The notes under the pieces were generated by a model that saw only the letters and a list, made by a program, of their open reading frames with translations, was not told the origin of the DNA and did no database searches. Position numbers and translations under genes: made by a program. Below, one piece after another: positions 54,654 to 62,496 of a stretch of DNA of 64,000 nucleotides. Each line of letters opens with the position of its first letter. Positions within the stretch are counted from its first letter, which is position 1. This stretch comes from CBDAPI01 sp965248635 (GTDB lineage Bacteria > Acidobacteriota > UBA6911 > RPQK01 > CBDAPI01): positions 4,650,001 to 4,714,000 of the forward strand of contig OZ252114.1 of the NCBI GenBank assembly GCA_965248635.1. The letters run 5' to 3'.

Positions 54654-55745
54654 CAGGCTGTAATTGTAGATGTACGCAAGATCGTATTTGAGCTTGCTTT
54701 CCGGCCGTGTCTCATAGAAGCTGCGAACTTGAGCCAGACCGGTCATCCCGGGTTTGACCTTGTGCCGCTCTCCAAAGCCCGGAACTCTCTTTTCATAATC
54801 ACTGACAAAATAGGGACGCTCGGGTCGGGGCCCAACGAAGCTCATATCACCCTTGATCACGTTCCAGAGCTGAGGGAGTTCGTCCAGCCGGAAGCGCCGC
54901 AGAACGCGTCCCACCGGAGTGACACGGGGATCATTGGGAACGGCCAGCGTGGCACCGGACGCCTTTTCGGCATCGTCGACCATGGTCCGAAACTTGAATA
55001 ACCGGAAGGTCACGCCGTTTTGTCCCACGCGCTCCTGGCGATAGAGAGCGGGCCCCGGCGAAGCGAGCCTGATAACGGCGCCGACCAGAAACATGCAGGG
55101 CGCGCTGAGAATCATTCCAGCAGTGGCAGCTGTGATATCGAAGAAGCGCTTCAGGAACCGTTCGAAGGGCTCGTTCGGGTTCTCCTTCACTTCAATCAGG
55201 GGCGTGTCGTGGATGCTGATATGCCTCAGTTTTCCGATCGTGATGTCAAACGGCGAGGGAAGAATCCCAATGCTGACACGCGTTTCCTCCTGCAACCGGC
55301 AGAGGTCGTTGAGTACCCGATCCCGCCAGGACGGAGCAGAGCAAAAAACGATCTCGTCGACTCCGAAATGCTCTACAATCTCAGCGACGTTCGCAACCTC
55401 TCCCAGCACCGGATACTCCGAAGCGTTGTCTGCGGCCGTCTCTGGATGCTCGAGGACCAGTCCGACGACTTCGGCCGCCGGGCTCCGGGACACACTCTCC
55501 AGAAGTTCGCTGGCATGGCCGAAACGTCTGCCCACCACCAGAATGGGACGAGTCCGCTGGCGGACCCGACTTCGCAGATAGGCCCGCCAGGCCAGCAGGC
55601 CCACAAAGTTGAAGCCGCCGAAGAGCACAATGACGGTCCTGGGGAACAGCCATTCCGTCTCTCCAGGTACCTGTGGATTCAGGAAAACCGTGGGTGACAC
55701 GACTTCGAGCCCCCGCCGGCCCCGGGCTTCCGTGGTAGTGATCAA
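54591..55745 (-). CDS. Polyprenyl-phosphate sugar transferase lacking the N-terminal membrane domain
   Basis: The C-terminal half is a complete bacterial sugar transferase: KRFFDITAATAGMILSAPCM, SPGPALYRQERVGQNG, FRLFKFRTMVDDAEK, FRLDELPQLWNVIKGDMSFV, GPRPE and KPGMTGLAQV. It would put the first sugar on undecaprenyl phosphate. The middle is a Rossmann-like domain (ILVVGRRFGHASELLESV). Full-length relatives have about 460 residues with four to five N-terminal helices; here only the last one (RTVIVLFGGFNFVGLLAWRA) remains. The TTG start follows a stop codon and the first ~15 codons overlap the divergent glycosyltransferase. A deletion joining two divergent genes is likely. Confidence 0.75.
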   Translation of the reverse strand: MITTTEARGRRGLEVVSPTVFLNPQVPGETEWLFPRTVIVLFGGFNFVGLLAWRAYLRSRVRQRTRPILVVGRRFGHASELLESVSRSPAAEVVGLVLEHPETAADNASEYPVLGEVANVAEIVEHFGVDEIVFCSAPSWRDRVLNDLCRLQEETRVSIGILPSPFDITIGKLRHISIHDTPLIEVKENPNEPFERFLKRFFDITAATAGMILSAPCMFLVGAVIRLASPGPALYRQERVGQNGVTFRLFKFRTMVDDAEKASGATLAVPNDPRVTPVGRVLRRFRLDELPQLWNVIKGDMSFVGPRPERPYFVSDYEKRVPGFGERHKVKPGMTGLAQVRSFYETRPESKLKYDLAYIYNYSLSLDLLILLETLKVIVTRRGS

Positions 55746-56664
55746 CTACAATGGGCGGGCCTATCTCGAGGAGTTGTTCACATCACTGTCCCGGCAGACC
55801 TTTGCAGATTTCGAAGTCATTCTTATTGATAACGCCTCCCAGGACGGAAGCCTGGAAACGATCCGATCGCTGTGTCCCGAATGTCAGACCGTCGAACAGG
55901 AAAGGAATCTCGGGTTCATGCGGGCGGCCAATCAAGGCGCCCGGCTGGCGGCAGGGGATCTGCTCGCCTTCCTGAACCCCGATCTGAAACTCGATCCCGC
56001 CTGGCTGGAGGAGCTGATCCGGGCGACCGAGGATGATCCTCGTGTCGCCGCCGTCGCGTCAAAGATGTTCCTTTACAACGACCTCGGGAAACTCAACGGG
56101 GTGGGCGGCATGATGAACTACCTCGGGTACACCTGGGACCGGGGCATGTTCGAAGCCGATCGGGGACAGTACGATGAGCCTGCCGAGGTTCTCTTTGCCT
56201 CGGCCGGAGCCGCCCTCTTTCGCCGCTCAACGTTCCTGGAAGCGGGCGGCTTCGATGAGCGCTTCTTCATGTATCACGAGGATGTGGATCTCTGCTGGAG
56301 GCTCTGGCTGCTCGGTTTTCGGGCCGTGACCGCACCCGGGGCCGTCGCCTTTCATCACTTCGGCGCCTCCACACGGGACAGCCGGGGATTGCTGTGGCGC
56401 GAATTGATAGGGGAGCGCCACAATATTCGAGCTCTCATCAAGAACTACCAGTTCCCCAATCTGGTGCGGGCCCTCGCCGGGCTGATTCTCCTGCCTCAGC
56501 CCTGGTCTCGCAAGCTGGGGCAACTGCGCAACCTGCTCTGGAATCTGTGGGTGTTGCCCGACACACTCCGAGAACGCCATCGGATCTCGCGGCGACGGGT
56601 GCGAAACGACCGGGATCTCGCCCACCTTATTGTAAAATCGAAAGATGTCCCCATCACCCTCTGA
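55732..56664 (+). CDS. Family 2 glycosyltransferase
   Basis: About 310 residues from a GTG at 55732, where homology begins (VVVINYNGRAYLEEL). The frame is open upstream to 55609 but that stretch is the antisense of the sugar-transferase 5' end. FEVILIDNASQDGSLETIRS, LLAFLNPDLKLDPAWLEEL and GGFDERFFMYHEDVDLCWRL are the donor, metal and acceptor motifs. The normal N-terminus may be missing a few residues because of the junction. Its end overlaps the next gene by 20 bp. Confidence 0.8.
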   Translation: MVVINYNGRAYLEELFTSLSRQTFADFEVILIDNASQDGSLETIRSLCPECQTVEQERNLGFMRAANQGARLAAGDLLAFLNPDLKLDPAWLEELIRATEDDPRVAAVASKMFLYNDLGKLNGVGGMMNYLGYTWDRGMFEADRGQYDEPAEVLFASAGAALFRRSTFLEAGGFDERFFMYHEDVDLCWRLWLLGFRAVTAPGAVAFHHFGASTRDSRGLLWRELIGERHNIRALIKNYQFPNLVRALAGLILLPQPWSRKLGQLRNLLWNLWVLPDTLRERHRISRRRVRNDRDLAHLIVKSKDVPITL

Positions 56665-57967
56665 CGTCAGCGTCGTGACCGTCAACTGGAATGGGAAGTC
56701 TCACCTGCAGACTCTGCTCCCGACACTTCAGGCCACCGGCTGTGGAGAGATCCTGGTGGTCGACAACGGCAGCAGTGACGGCTCGCAGGCGCTGGTGAGG
56801 GAAAGCTTCCCCGCCATTCACCTGATCGAAAACGAGACAAACCAGGGCTTTGCCCATCCCTGCAACCAGGCGGCCGAGACAGCTGCGGGCCGCTACCTGG
56901 CCTTTATTAACAATGACATGAAGGCCCATCCCCACTGGCTGCGCAAGGCGCTCCCGCTGCTGGGCGGGCCAACCGTCTGCGCCGGTTCTCGAATCCTGAA
57001 CTGGAGCGGGGAGAAAATCGACTTCAACGGGTCGTCGCTCCAATACCTTGGCTATGCCCTGCAACGCGACATTGGACGTCTGGTCGAGGAGGTGTCGCAG
57101 GATGGGGAGATCCTGTTTCCCTGCGGCGGGGCCATGCTCATCGACCGGGAGGTCTTCCTGGAAGTCGGGGGTTTCGACCCGGACTTTTTTGCGCTTTTCG
57201 AAGATGTCGACCTGGGCTGGCGTCTCTGGGTAATGGGATACCGGGTGGCGTTCGCTGCCGAATCCCTCACCTACCACCGAGGCCACTCCACTCTCCAGAC
57301 GAAGACTCTGGCCAAGGTCCGTTACCTGATGCACCGCAATGCACTGCTCACCATTCTCAAGAACTACGCCGACGCACACTTTCAGAAAATCCTGCCTCTG
57401 GCCATTCGCCTGGCCATCAAGCGGGCGGTTCACTTCTCCGGCGTTGATCCGGAGGCTTTCTACATGTGGTCCGATGTCGAAGCGAAACTGAAGGATGGCG
57501 ATTCGGAGGCGCAGAAACGGCTCCTCGACTCGCTCAACCACCTGGTGGCTGTGGATGACGTTCTGAAGCAGCTTCCCGGCCTGATGCAGAAAAGGAAACG
57601 CATTCAGGAGAAGCGACGACGCTCGGACGAGTGGGTTTTCGAGCTCTTCAAAGACCCCTTTCGGCTCATTGTAGAGGACCCGGACTACGCCCTGGAGGAG
57701 ATGCGCCTGCTCGACGGCCTGAACTTCCCGGAGCTCGGGCTGGACCAGCACAAGAAGGCAGCGGCACGGCTTCCCGAGCAACTGTCGGGTAGGATTGAAA
57801 AGTTGAGTGAGGAACTCTCGCGTTGCCACTGGATCGCCCAGCGCTATCTGAGCCAGGAGCCCTCAGCGCCGAAACACTCGCTTGGAAAGTTGGTTGCGAC
57901 CCTACGCCGGGAGGGGGTTCGAGCGACCTGGCGCCGCCTCAAGGAACGGGTGGAAGATGGACTTTAG
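56645..57967 (+). CDS. Family 2 glycosyltransferase with long C-terminal helical extension
   Basis: 440 residues. VSVVTVNWNGKSHLQTLLPT, ILVVDNGSSDGSQALVRES, NQGFAHPCNQAAE, YLAFINNDMKAHPHWL and GGFDPDFFALFEDVDLGWRL mark the GT domain, which ends near residue 250. About 190 charged helical residues follow (RKRIQEKRRRSDEWVFELF, AAARLPEQLSGRIEKLSEEL), longer than usual, perhaps for membrane or partner contact. ATG start, overlapping its neighbours on both sides, so translation is coupled along the array. Confidence 0.88.
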   Translation: MSPSPSDVSVVTVNWNGKSHLQTLLPTLQATGCGEILVVDNGSSDGSQALVRESFPAIHLIENETNQGFAHPCNQAAETAAGRYLAFINNDMKAHPHWLRKALPLLGGPTVCAGSRILNWSGEKIDFNGSSLQYLGYALQRDIGRLVEEVSQDGEILFPCGGAMLIDREVFLEVGGFDPDFFALFEDVDLGWRLWVMGYRVAFAAESLTYHRGHSTLQTKTLAKVRYLMHRNALLTILKNYADAHFQKILPLAIRLAIKRAVHFSGVDPEAFYMWSDVEAKLKDGDSEAQKRLLDSLNHLVAVDDVLKQLPGLMQKRKRIQEKRRRSDEWVFELFKDPFRLIVEDPDYALEEMRLLDGLNFPELGLDQHKKAAARLPEQLSGRIEKLSEELSRCHWIAQRYLSQEPSAPKHSLGKLVATLRREGVRATWRRLKERVEDGL

Positions 57968-58889
57968 CGTCATCATTCCCACCTACAACAGGGGTGAAGT
58001 CCTCGGGCTCACTCTGGCAGCCCTGGCCGCACAGGACTTCCCCGCTGGTCCTGGAGCCTCACAGATCCACTATGAAGTTGTGGTGATTGATGACGGCTCG
58101 ACCGACTCGACTCGACAACTCGTGGAGGCCGCGGCGGCAAGCTATCCCGTTCCCCTCACGTACTTGTTTCAGCACAACCGCAAGCAGGGCGCCGCCAGAA
58201 ACCTGGGAGTCTGTCACGCTCGCGGCGAGTACCTGCTCTTTTTGGGAGACGACATCGTTCCCGAGCCTCTCTTTCTGAGCGAGCATCGGAAAAGCCATGC
58301 AGACCGAGATCCGTTGCTGGCAGCCATCGGCTACACGGGCTGGCCCGAACACTTTCGCCGCACTCCCTTTCTCCAATACATCGGTGAGCAGGGGTGGCAA
58401 TTCGGGTTCTCCCTGATCGAGGACCCCGACCATCTTCCGTTCAACTTTTTCTACACCAGTAATCTGTCGGTCTCGAGAGATCTGTTTCTGGGTGCCGGGG
58501 GGTTCGACGAGTCGTTCCAGGAATACGGGTAGGAAGACATGGAGCTGGGTCTGAGATTGCAAAAAAAAGGCATGCGCCTTGTCTACAATGCCCGGGCCAT
58601 CGCCTACCACCACCATCGGATCAACCTGGCTTCCTTTGCCAGGCGCCAACGCCAGGTGGGACGCACGGCCTGGACCTTTTACGAAAGGCATCCCGAGATG
58701 GCCGGTTTTCTGAATGTTGAAAGAGTCCCTCAGTATTCGCTGACCCGGCGTCTGAAGATGTGGGCCCTGACTCGGCTGTGCAGCCTGACAGAGAACCTGG
58801 CCTGGCCCGACATGAGCCCTTTTTACCCCGACCTCATGTCTTACCACTACAATCGTGGGATTTCCGAAGGACGCAATGAGCCGTCCTGA
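57957..58889 (+). pseudogene. Family 2 glycosyltransferase, amber-interrupted
   Basis: Starts at the ATG at 57957 (MDFSVIIPTYNRGEVLGLTL), overlapping the previous gene by 11 bp. VVIDDGSTDSTRQLVEAA, KQGAARNLGVCHARGEYLLF and the metal site LGDDIVPEP are intact. TAG at 58530-58532 falls in FDESFQEYG*EDMELGLRL. In this family the motif is YGWEDxELG, so the stop replaces a nearly invariant Trp (TGG to TAG). The same frame resumes with MELGLRLQKKGMRLVYNARA to a normal end at 58889. One base change separates it from function. Confidence 0.85.
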
Positions 58890-59889
58890 AGCCTCTGACT
58901 TGACGGTCGTTATCCCCACCTGGAACCAGGCAAGGCTACTGGATGGGTGTCTGACTTCGCTGCAGAAGCAGACCCGTGTTCCCGGCATCCTGGTGGTGGA
59001 CAACGGCTCGACCGATGCAACACCGACGGTTCTTTCTCGCTTCCCTCTGGTTCAATGCCAGCGATTACCCGAGAACCAGGGATTTGCGAGAGCTGTCAAC
59101 GCAGGCCTGCGAAGGGTGTCGACGCCTTACGTTGCCCTGCTCAACAATGATACCGAGGTCCATCCCGAATGGGCAGAGCAGGGATTGCTCGGATTCTCGC
59201 GCCATCCCGATTTCAGTTTTTTCGCCTCGCGAATCGTCCACTACTTCGACCGCCGCTACCTGGACAGTGCCGGCGACTGCTATCTCCCCAGCGGGCTCCC
59301 CTGCAAGAGAGGCTCGGGCCAGCCGCAACATCGCTTCGATGTCTCCTGCGAGGTCCTGGGTGCCAGTGCTGGAGCTGCTTTCTACCGGCGCACGCTGTTC
59401 CAGGAGGTGGGCCTGCTGGACGAGGACTTCTTCATGTACCTGGAAGACGTCGAGTTCAGCTTGAGAGCCAGGATGCTGGGCTACCGCTGTCGCTACCTTC
59501 CCCAGGCCATCGTCTATCACATGGAAGCGGCCTCCGATCCGGAGAGGGCAGGCAGGCCTCCCGCCCAAGGGCGGAAGCCGGAGAGCGGGAAAGATACAGC
59601 CGAGCCTCCCCGGATCTACTACTCGGCTACCCGGGTCTTCTGGATCACCCGCAACCGCTGGAACCTGATGATCATCTACCAAACCGGCGCCAATACTTTA
59701 CACTTGGTCTTCGGGTGGCTGAAGAGTGCCTGTTTTCACCTGTTCAGAGCGGGGTTTTTCGGGGCTTTCCTGAGGGGTCTGTGGGCGGGCCTGATAAGCA
59801 CACCTCAATCCTGGCACAAACGCCGGGAGTGGAGGCAACGATGCAAGCTGACAACACGACAAAGACGCCAGCTCTTCCTACTGTGCTAG
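58876..59889 (+). CDS. Family 2 glycosyltransferase
   Basis: About 337 residues from the ATG at 58876, with GAAGGA a few bases upstream and 14 bp overlap with the previous frame. LTVVIPTWNQARLLDGCLTS, ILVVDNGSTDATPTVLSR, YVALLNNDTEVHPEWAEQ, GASAGAAFYRRTLFQEVG and LLDEDFFMYLEDVEFSLRAR are typical. A Gly/Pro/Lys-rich insertion near residue 230 (ERAGRPPAQGRKPESGKD) is unusual and may be a small repeat insertion. Probably adds one sugar of the same glycan. Confidence 0.87.
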   Translation: MSRPEASDLTVVIPTWNQARLLDGCLTSLQKQTRVPGILVVDNGSTDATPTVLSRFPLVQCQRLPENQGFARAVNAGLRRVSTPYVALLNNDTEVHPEWAEQGLLGFSRHPDFSFFASRIVHYFDRRYLDSAGDCYLPSGLPCKRGSGQPQHRFDVSCEVLGASAGAAFYRRTLFQEVGLLDEDFFMYLEDVEFSLRARMLGYRCRYLPQAIVYHMEAASDPERAGRPPAQGRKPESGKDTAEPPRIYYSATRVFWITRNRWNLMIIYQTGANTLHLVFGWLKSACFHLFRAGFFGAFLRGLWAGLISTPQSWHKRREWRQRCKLTTRQRRQLFLLC

Positions 59890-60590
59890 CCGTCTGCGTC
59901 AACTGGAACGGCCGGCAGGTCCTTCCGGCGGCGCTGCAGGGACTGACCGCTTCGTCTTATCCGAATCTCAGAGTCGTGGTCGTGGATTGTGCCTCCGAGG
60001 ACGGCTCCGAGAGCCTGGTATCCGGAGACGTGACCCTGATCCGTCTGGAGCAGAACCGGGGGCGTTGCGAATTCCAATCCCGAGGCAGATGCAGGATCGG
60101 TTCTGCACTGGCTCGAGTTCTCGGAATTTCTTCCCGGTCAAACAGGCGGGCTGCGGCCCTTCGTGTCGAGTTCCAATCTCTTGATCAGGCGGGAGCACTT
60201 CCTGGAGGCCGGAGGCTTCGATGAACGGCTGAGAATGTCCGAGGACGCAGCCTTTTGCCGCCTCTACTCCGGCTCCGTGGTGTTTTATCCGGAAACCGGA
60301 ATCCGCCATCGTCACCGCGCCGACTGGGACCAGGTTGTGAGACACCTGAAGCGACACGGCCACTGGAGTGGGATCTACCGCCGACTCTATCCGGGGCCGG
60401 GCTCGTTTCTGGGCCGCTGGCCTGCCCTGAGCCGCTTGCTGCCCCTGTGGAGACTGCCCCGGTTGGTGTGGAGAGTTTGCACGTCCCGCCGAAACGGGCA
60501 AATGTCTGCGCCTGCTTCCGGCTCTTTTACGCGGTCTGGTGGCCTGGTCGGTCAGCTTCGAAGAAGGCCTCCGGAAAGGGGTTTCGTAGG
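59841..60590 (+). pseudogene. Family 2 glycosyltransferase with internal deletion and frameshift
   Basis: Begins at an ATG at 59841 inside the previous gene's end. The first 75 residues are a GT2 N-terminus (LAVCVNWNGRQVLPAALQGL, LRVVVVDCASEDGSESLV, LIRLEQNRG). A one-base shift near 60066 changes frame to ANSNPEADAGSVLHWLEFSE and then SSSNLLIRREHFLEAGGFDE. About 60 residues that should carry the metal-binding motif are missing between the two parts. The acceptor half continues to around 60590, where a palindromic repeat interrupts; no natural stop remains and the frame runs on antisense to the next gene. Confidence 0.7.
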
Positions 60591-60644
60591 GGCGACTCTG
60601 GTGGTCGCCCGCTTGAACTGGCCGGCACCAGGCCGGTACCTACG
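60585..60644. repeat. Compound palindromic (REP-like) repeat
   Basis: CGTAGG (60585-60590) and CCTACG (60639-60644) frame two inner hairpins: GGGCGAC (60590-60596) with GTCGCCC (60604-60610), and a GGCC-rich stem around GGCCGGCACCAGGCCGG. GTAGGGGCGAC-type palindromes are scattered in many environmental bacterial genomes. It separates a dead glycosyltransferase from a minus-strand gene and supplies that gene's stop codon. Confidence 0.6.
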
Positions 60645-61158
60645 GCTGACGACTCTGGTTCACACGCTTGCGCATTTGGTGGATCTCGGCGGCCTGCTCG
60701 GTGGGTACTTCGACCTTCAGATTGGGACTGACCTTGTCGGTCCTCTTCAGGGTGGCTGCCTGCTCTTCAGTCAGGCCCAGGATACCGCGCAGGCCGGGAG
60801 ATATGTAATTGTAAAGAATCTCCGCCTGGTATTCCCGAGATTCCCCCTGCTGCTCGATCTCGAGAGCCACGGTGCTCTTCCGGTTCTTCAGATGGTCCGG
60901 CCCCAGATGAACAATCTTGAGCTGGCGCCCTTGCCTGGCTGGAATCTCGCCAGGGTTTTCCGCAACCCTGAAGAGAGTTTCGTCCAGGCCTACGCCGACG
61001 ATTCGAATCGGCTCCTCGGTGCCGTTGCGAATCGTCAAGGCACCCCGTTGAGCTCGATTGAAGAAAGGGATCTTGATCTGTTTCCCTACCCGGACACGGC
61101 CATCTACCTCAGTGGCCCGGGGCGTCGCCCCGAAAGAGTTTCTCTTGGACACGTTCAA
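60640..61158 (-). CDS. Unknown protein with beta-rich core
   Basis: 172 residues, soluble, no signal peptide. Beta-strand-like blocks (GRVRVGKQIKIPFFNRAQ, GALTIRNGTEEPIRIVGVGL, STVALEIEQQGESREYQAEI) suggest an Ig-like or similar sandwich. It starts with TTG at 61158, overlapping the upstream stop (TTGA), with AAGGAG seven bases before it, so the rare start is well supported and coupled. It ends in the palindromic repeat at 60644. Family not recognised. The pairing with a lipoprotein gene suggests an envelope role. Confidence 0.6.
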   Translation of the reverse strand: MNVSKRNSFGATPRATEVDGRVRVGKQIKIPFFNRAQRGALTIRNGTEEPIRIVGVGLDETLFRVAENPGEIPARQGRQLKIVHLGPDHLKNRKSTVALEIEQQGESREYQAEILYNYISPGLRGILGLTEEQAATLKRTDKVSPNLKVEVPTEQAAEIHQMRKRVNQSRQP

Positions 61159-61547
61159 TTACCTTCTCCTTGCTCCTTGGGATCCATGTGCAGGAACCAC
61201 TCGCTGTCCATCTTCCTCCACAGTTGCGACTCTTGCAAGGGGTGGAACTGACGCACGTCTTCGAAGAAACCCTCATAGGCGATTCGGACTCTCGCCTCTT
61301 TTTTGGAGCTACGATCCACCTCCAGGATTTCCCAGGAGCGATAAAGACGCTCGGGCCTCCGAAGAAAGTCGTTTCGGGAGTCCGGGATCACGAATTCCTG
61401 GGCCCGCACCCGGTCGCGCTTCACCAGGGCATCCCAGAATCCCGCCACTCGATCTTCCAGGGGTGCGACGGGCCCGCTGCAGGAGAGCAAGCCGAGGGCA
61501 ATCAGCACCCACGATCGGGCAAGGTATCGCCAGGGAGATTCCGGCAT
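61155..61547 (-). CDS. Small lipoprotein, unknown function
   Basis: About 130 residues from the ATG at 61547: MPESPWRYLARSWVLIALGL then LLSC, a lipobox with the modified Cys near residue 23. The mature part (DRVAGFWDALVKRDRVRAQE, SWEILEVDRSSKKEARVRIA) has an alternating helix/strand pattern similar to NTF2-like lipoproteins. The frame is open to 61592 but that part lies in an upstream terminator hairpin, so it is not translated. Coupled to the downstream gene by TTGA. Confidence 0.65.
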   Translation of the reverse strand: MPESPWRYLARSWVLIALGLLSCSGPVAPLEDRVAGFWDALVKRDRVRAQEFVIPDSRNDFLRRPERLYRSWEILEVDRSSKKEARVRIAYEGFFEDVRQFHPLQESQLWRKMDSEWFLHMDPKEQGEGN

Positions 61548-61558
61548 CACATTCGTGG

Positions 61559-61597
61559 CAAAAAAAGGGGGGGGCCGGAAAAGCCCCCCCAAACCAA
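61559..61597 (-). terminator. Intrinsic terminator after the secreted-protein gene
   Basis: Minus strand shows GGGGGGG-CTTTTCCGG-CCCCCCC followed by six Ts, a strong stem and T-run. It ends transcription of the gene at 61627-62232 and sets the start of the lipoprotein gene downstream of it. Confidence 0.85.
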
Positions 61598-61626
61598 AAG
61601 TTGCTGCCTAAGGGCGAAAGTCTTCC

Positions 61627-62232
61627 TTACGGAACCACCACGGGCAGACCAGCCATTCCGTGAAATCCCTGGCCCATGCCCGGGACGGCATGGAAAGCCT
61701 GGCTGAACCCAAGGCCGAAGATGTTCAGGGTGTGAGATCCTGCGACACCATCAAAGTTGGCGACAACCCAGCCGTATCCGACAAAGTTCCCATCCCAGCC
61801 GGCGTCACTCAACAAATCACCCAACAAAACCGACCAGGTTCCACCCGGAGAAAGGGTTCCATCGTCGTTGAGTCCAATCCCAGGCGAGGAGGCGGAAGTC
61901 TCGTACGTGATCAACTCACCTTCCGTCTGATCCCACAGATAGACTTCAATCGTTCCTTCCGTGACATCGCCTGTCAGGGTCAGAAACGGGCTCATGGGGT
62001 CCCAGGCCAGGGGATTGGACACGGTAATGGAGGTGGTTACTCCCGCCGTCGCAGCATCTCCTGCTGGTTCCACTCCCGCGATCGAGGCGGCGAACGTTAC
62101 GAACACAGCCGTCTGATCGGTGGTCTCGTCGAATCCGGTAAAGGATCGGGAGCTGGTGTCAATTTGCTCGGCAAATGCCGTAAAACCGCCAGCGAGGAAA
62201 ATCACCGCAATGAATATAAAGAGTGCTCTCAA
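61627..62232 (-). CDS. Secreted protein, unknown function
   Basis: 201 residues with a clean signal peptide (FIFIAVIFLAGGFTAFA). The mature protein is Thr/Ser/Gly/Asp-rich and beta-like: FDETTDQTAVFVTFAASIAG, SPFLTLTGDVTEGTIEVYLW, GTWSVLLGDLLSDAGWDGNF, YGWVVANFDGVAGSHTLNIF. It looks like a small surface or matrix beta-sandwich protein. There are no Cys residues or C-terminal sorting signal. Followed by a strong terminator, so monocistronic. No family assigned. Confidence 0.65.
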   Translation of the reverse strand: MRALFIFIAVIFLAGGFTAFAEQIDTSSRSFTGFDETTDQTAVFVTFAASIAGVEPAGDAATAGVTTSITVSNPLAWDPMSPFLTLTGDVTEGTIEVYLWDQTEGELITYETSASSPGIGLNDDGTLSPGGTWSVLLGDLLSDAGWDGNFVGYGWVVANFDGVAGSHTLNIFGLGFSQAFHAVPGMGQGFHGMAGLPVVVP

Positions 62233-62496
62233 TAGTGGACATTCTTATTTCACTCCTCCGAAGAAAAAATCAACCTACGAAATCGAGTTTTAAGTGCGCT
62301 ATAACTTTATGTAACCGAGTTGGCAATAGCAAGACAAAATCAGCCTGGCACGCAGATTCCCTCGCACCGGGAGTGTTGCACCCCCCTCACCCGCGGTCTT
62401 GAGCGTGTCAACCGCTACAAAAATCAGATGGATGCAGTTAGGCGCTGAAAGTCGCAACCTTTTTGTCCAGAATTTCTCCTAAATGTTGGAAGTAAA
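62233..62496. other. Intergenic, no gene recognised
   Basis: About 264 AT-richer bases between two minus-strand genes. It should contain the promoter of the secreted-protein gene. TTATAAC-like sequence near 62300 was noted but no confident promoter could be set. Confidence 0.35.

Noticed and set aside
56654..57829. A 391-codon minus-strand ORF
   Set aside because: Antisense shadow of an intact GT2 gene with clear catalytic motifs on the plus strand.
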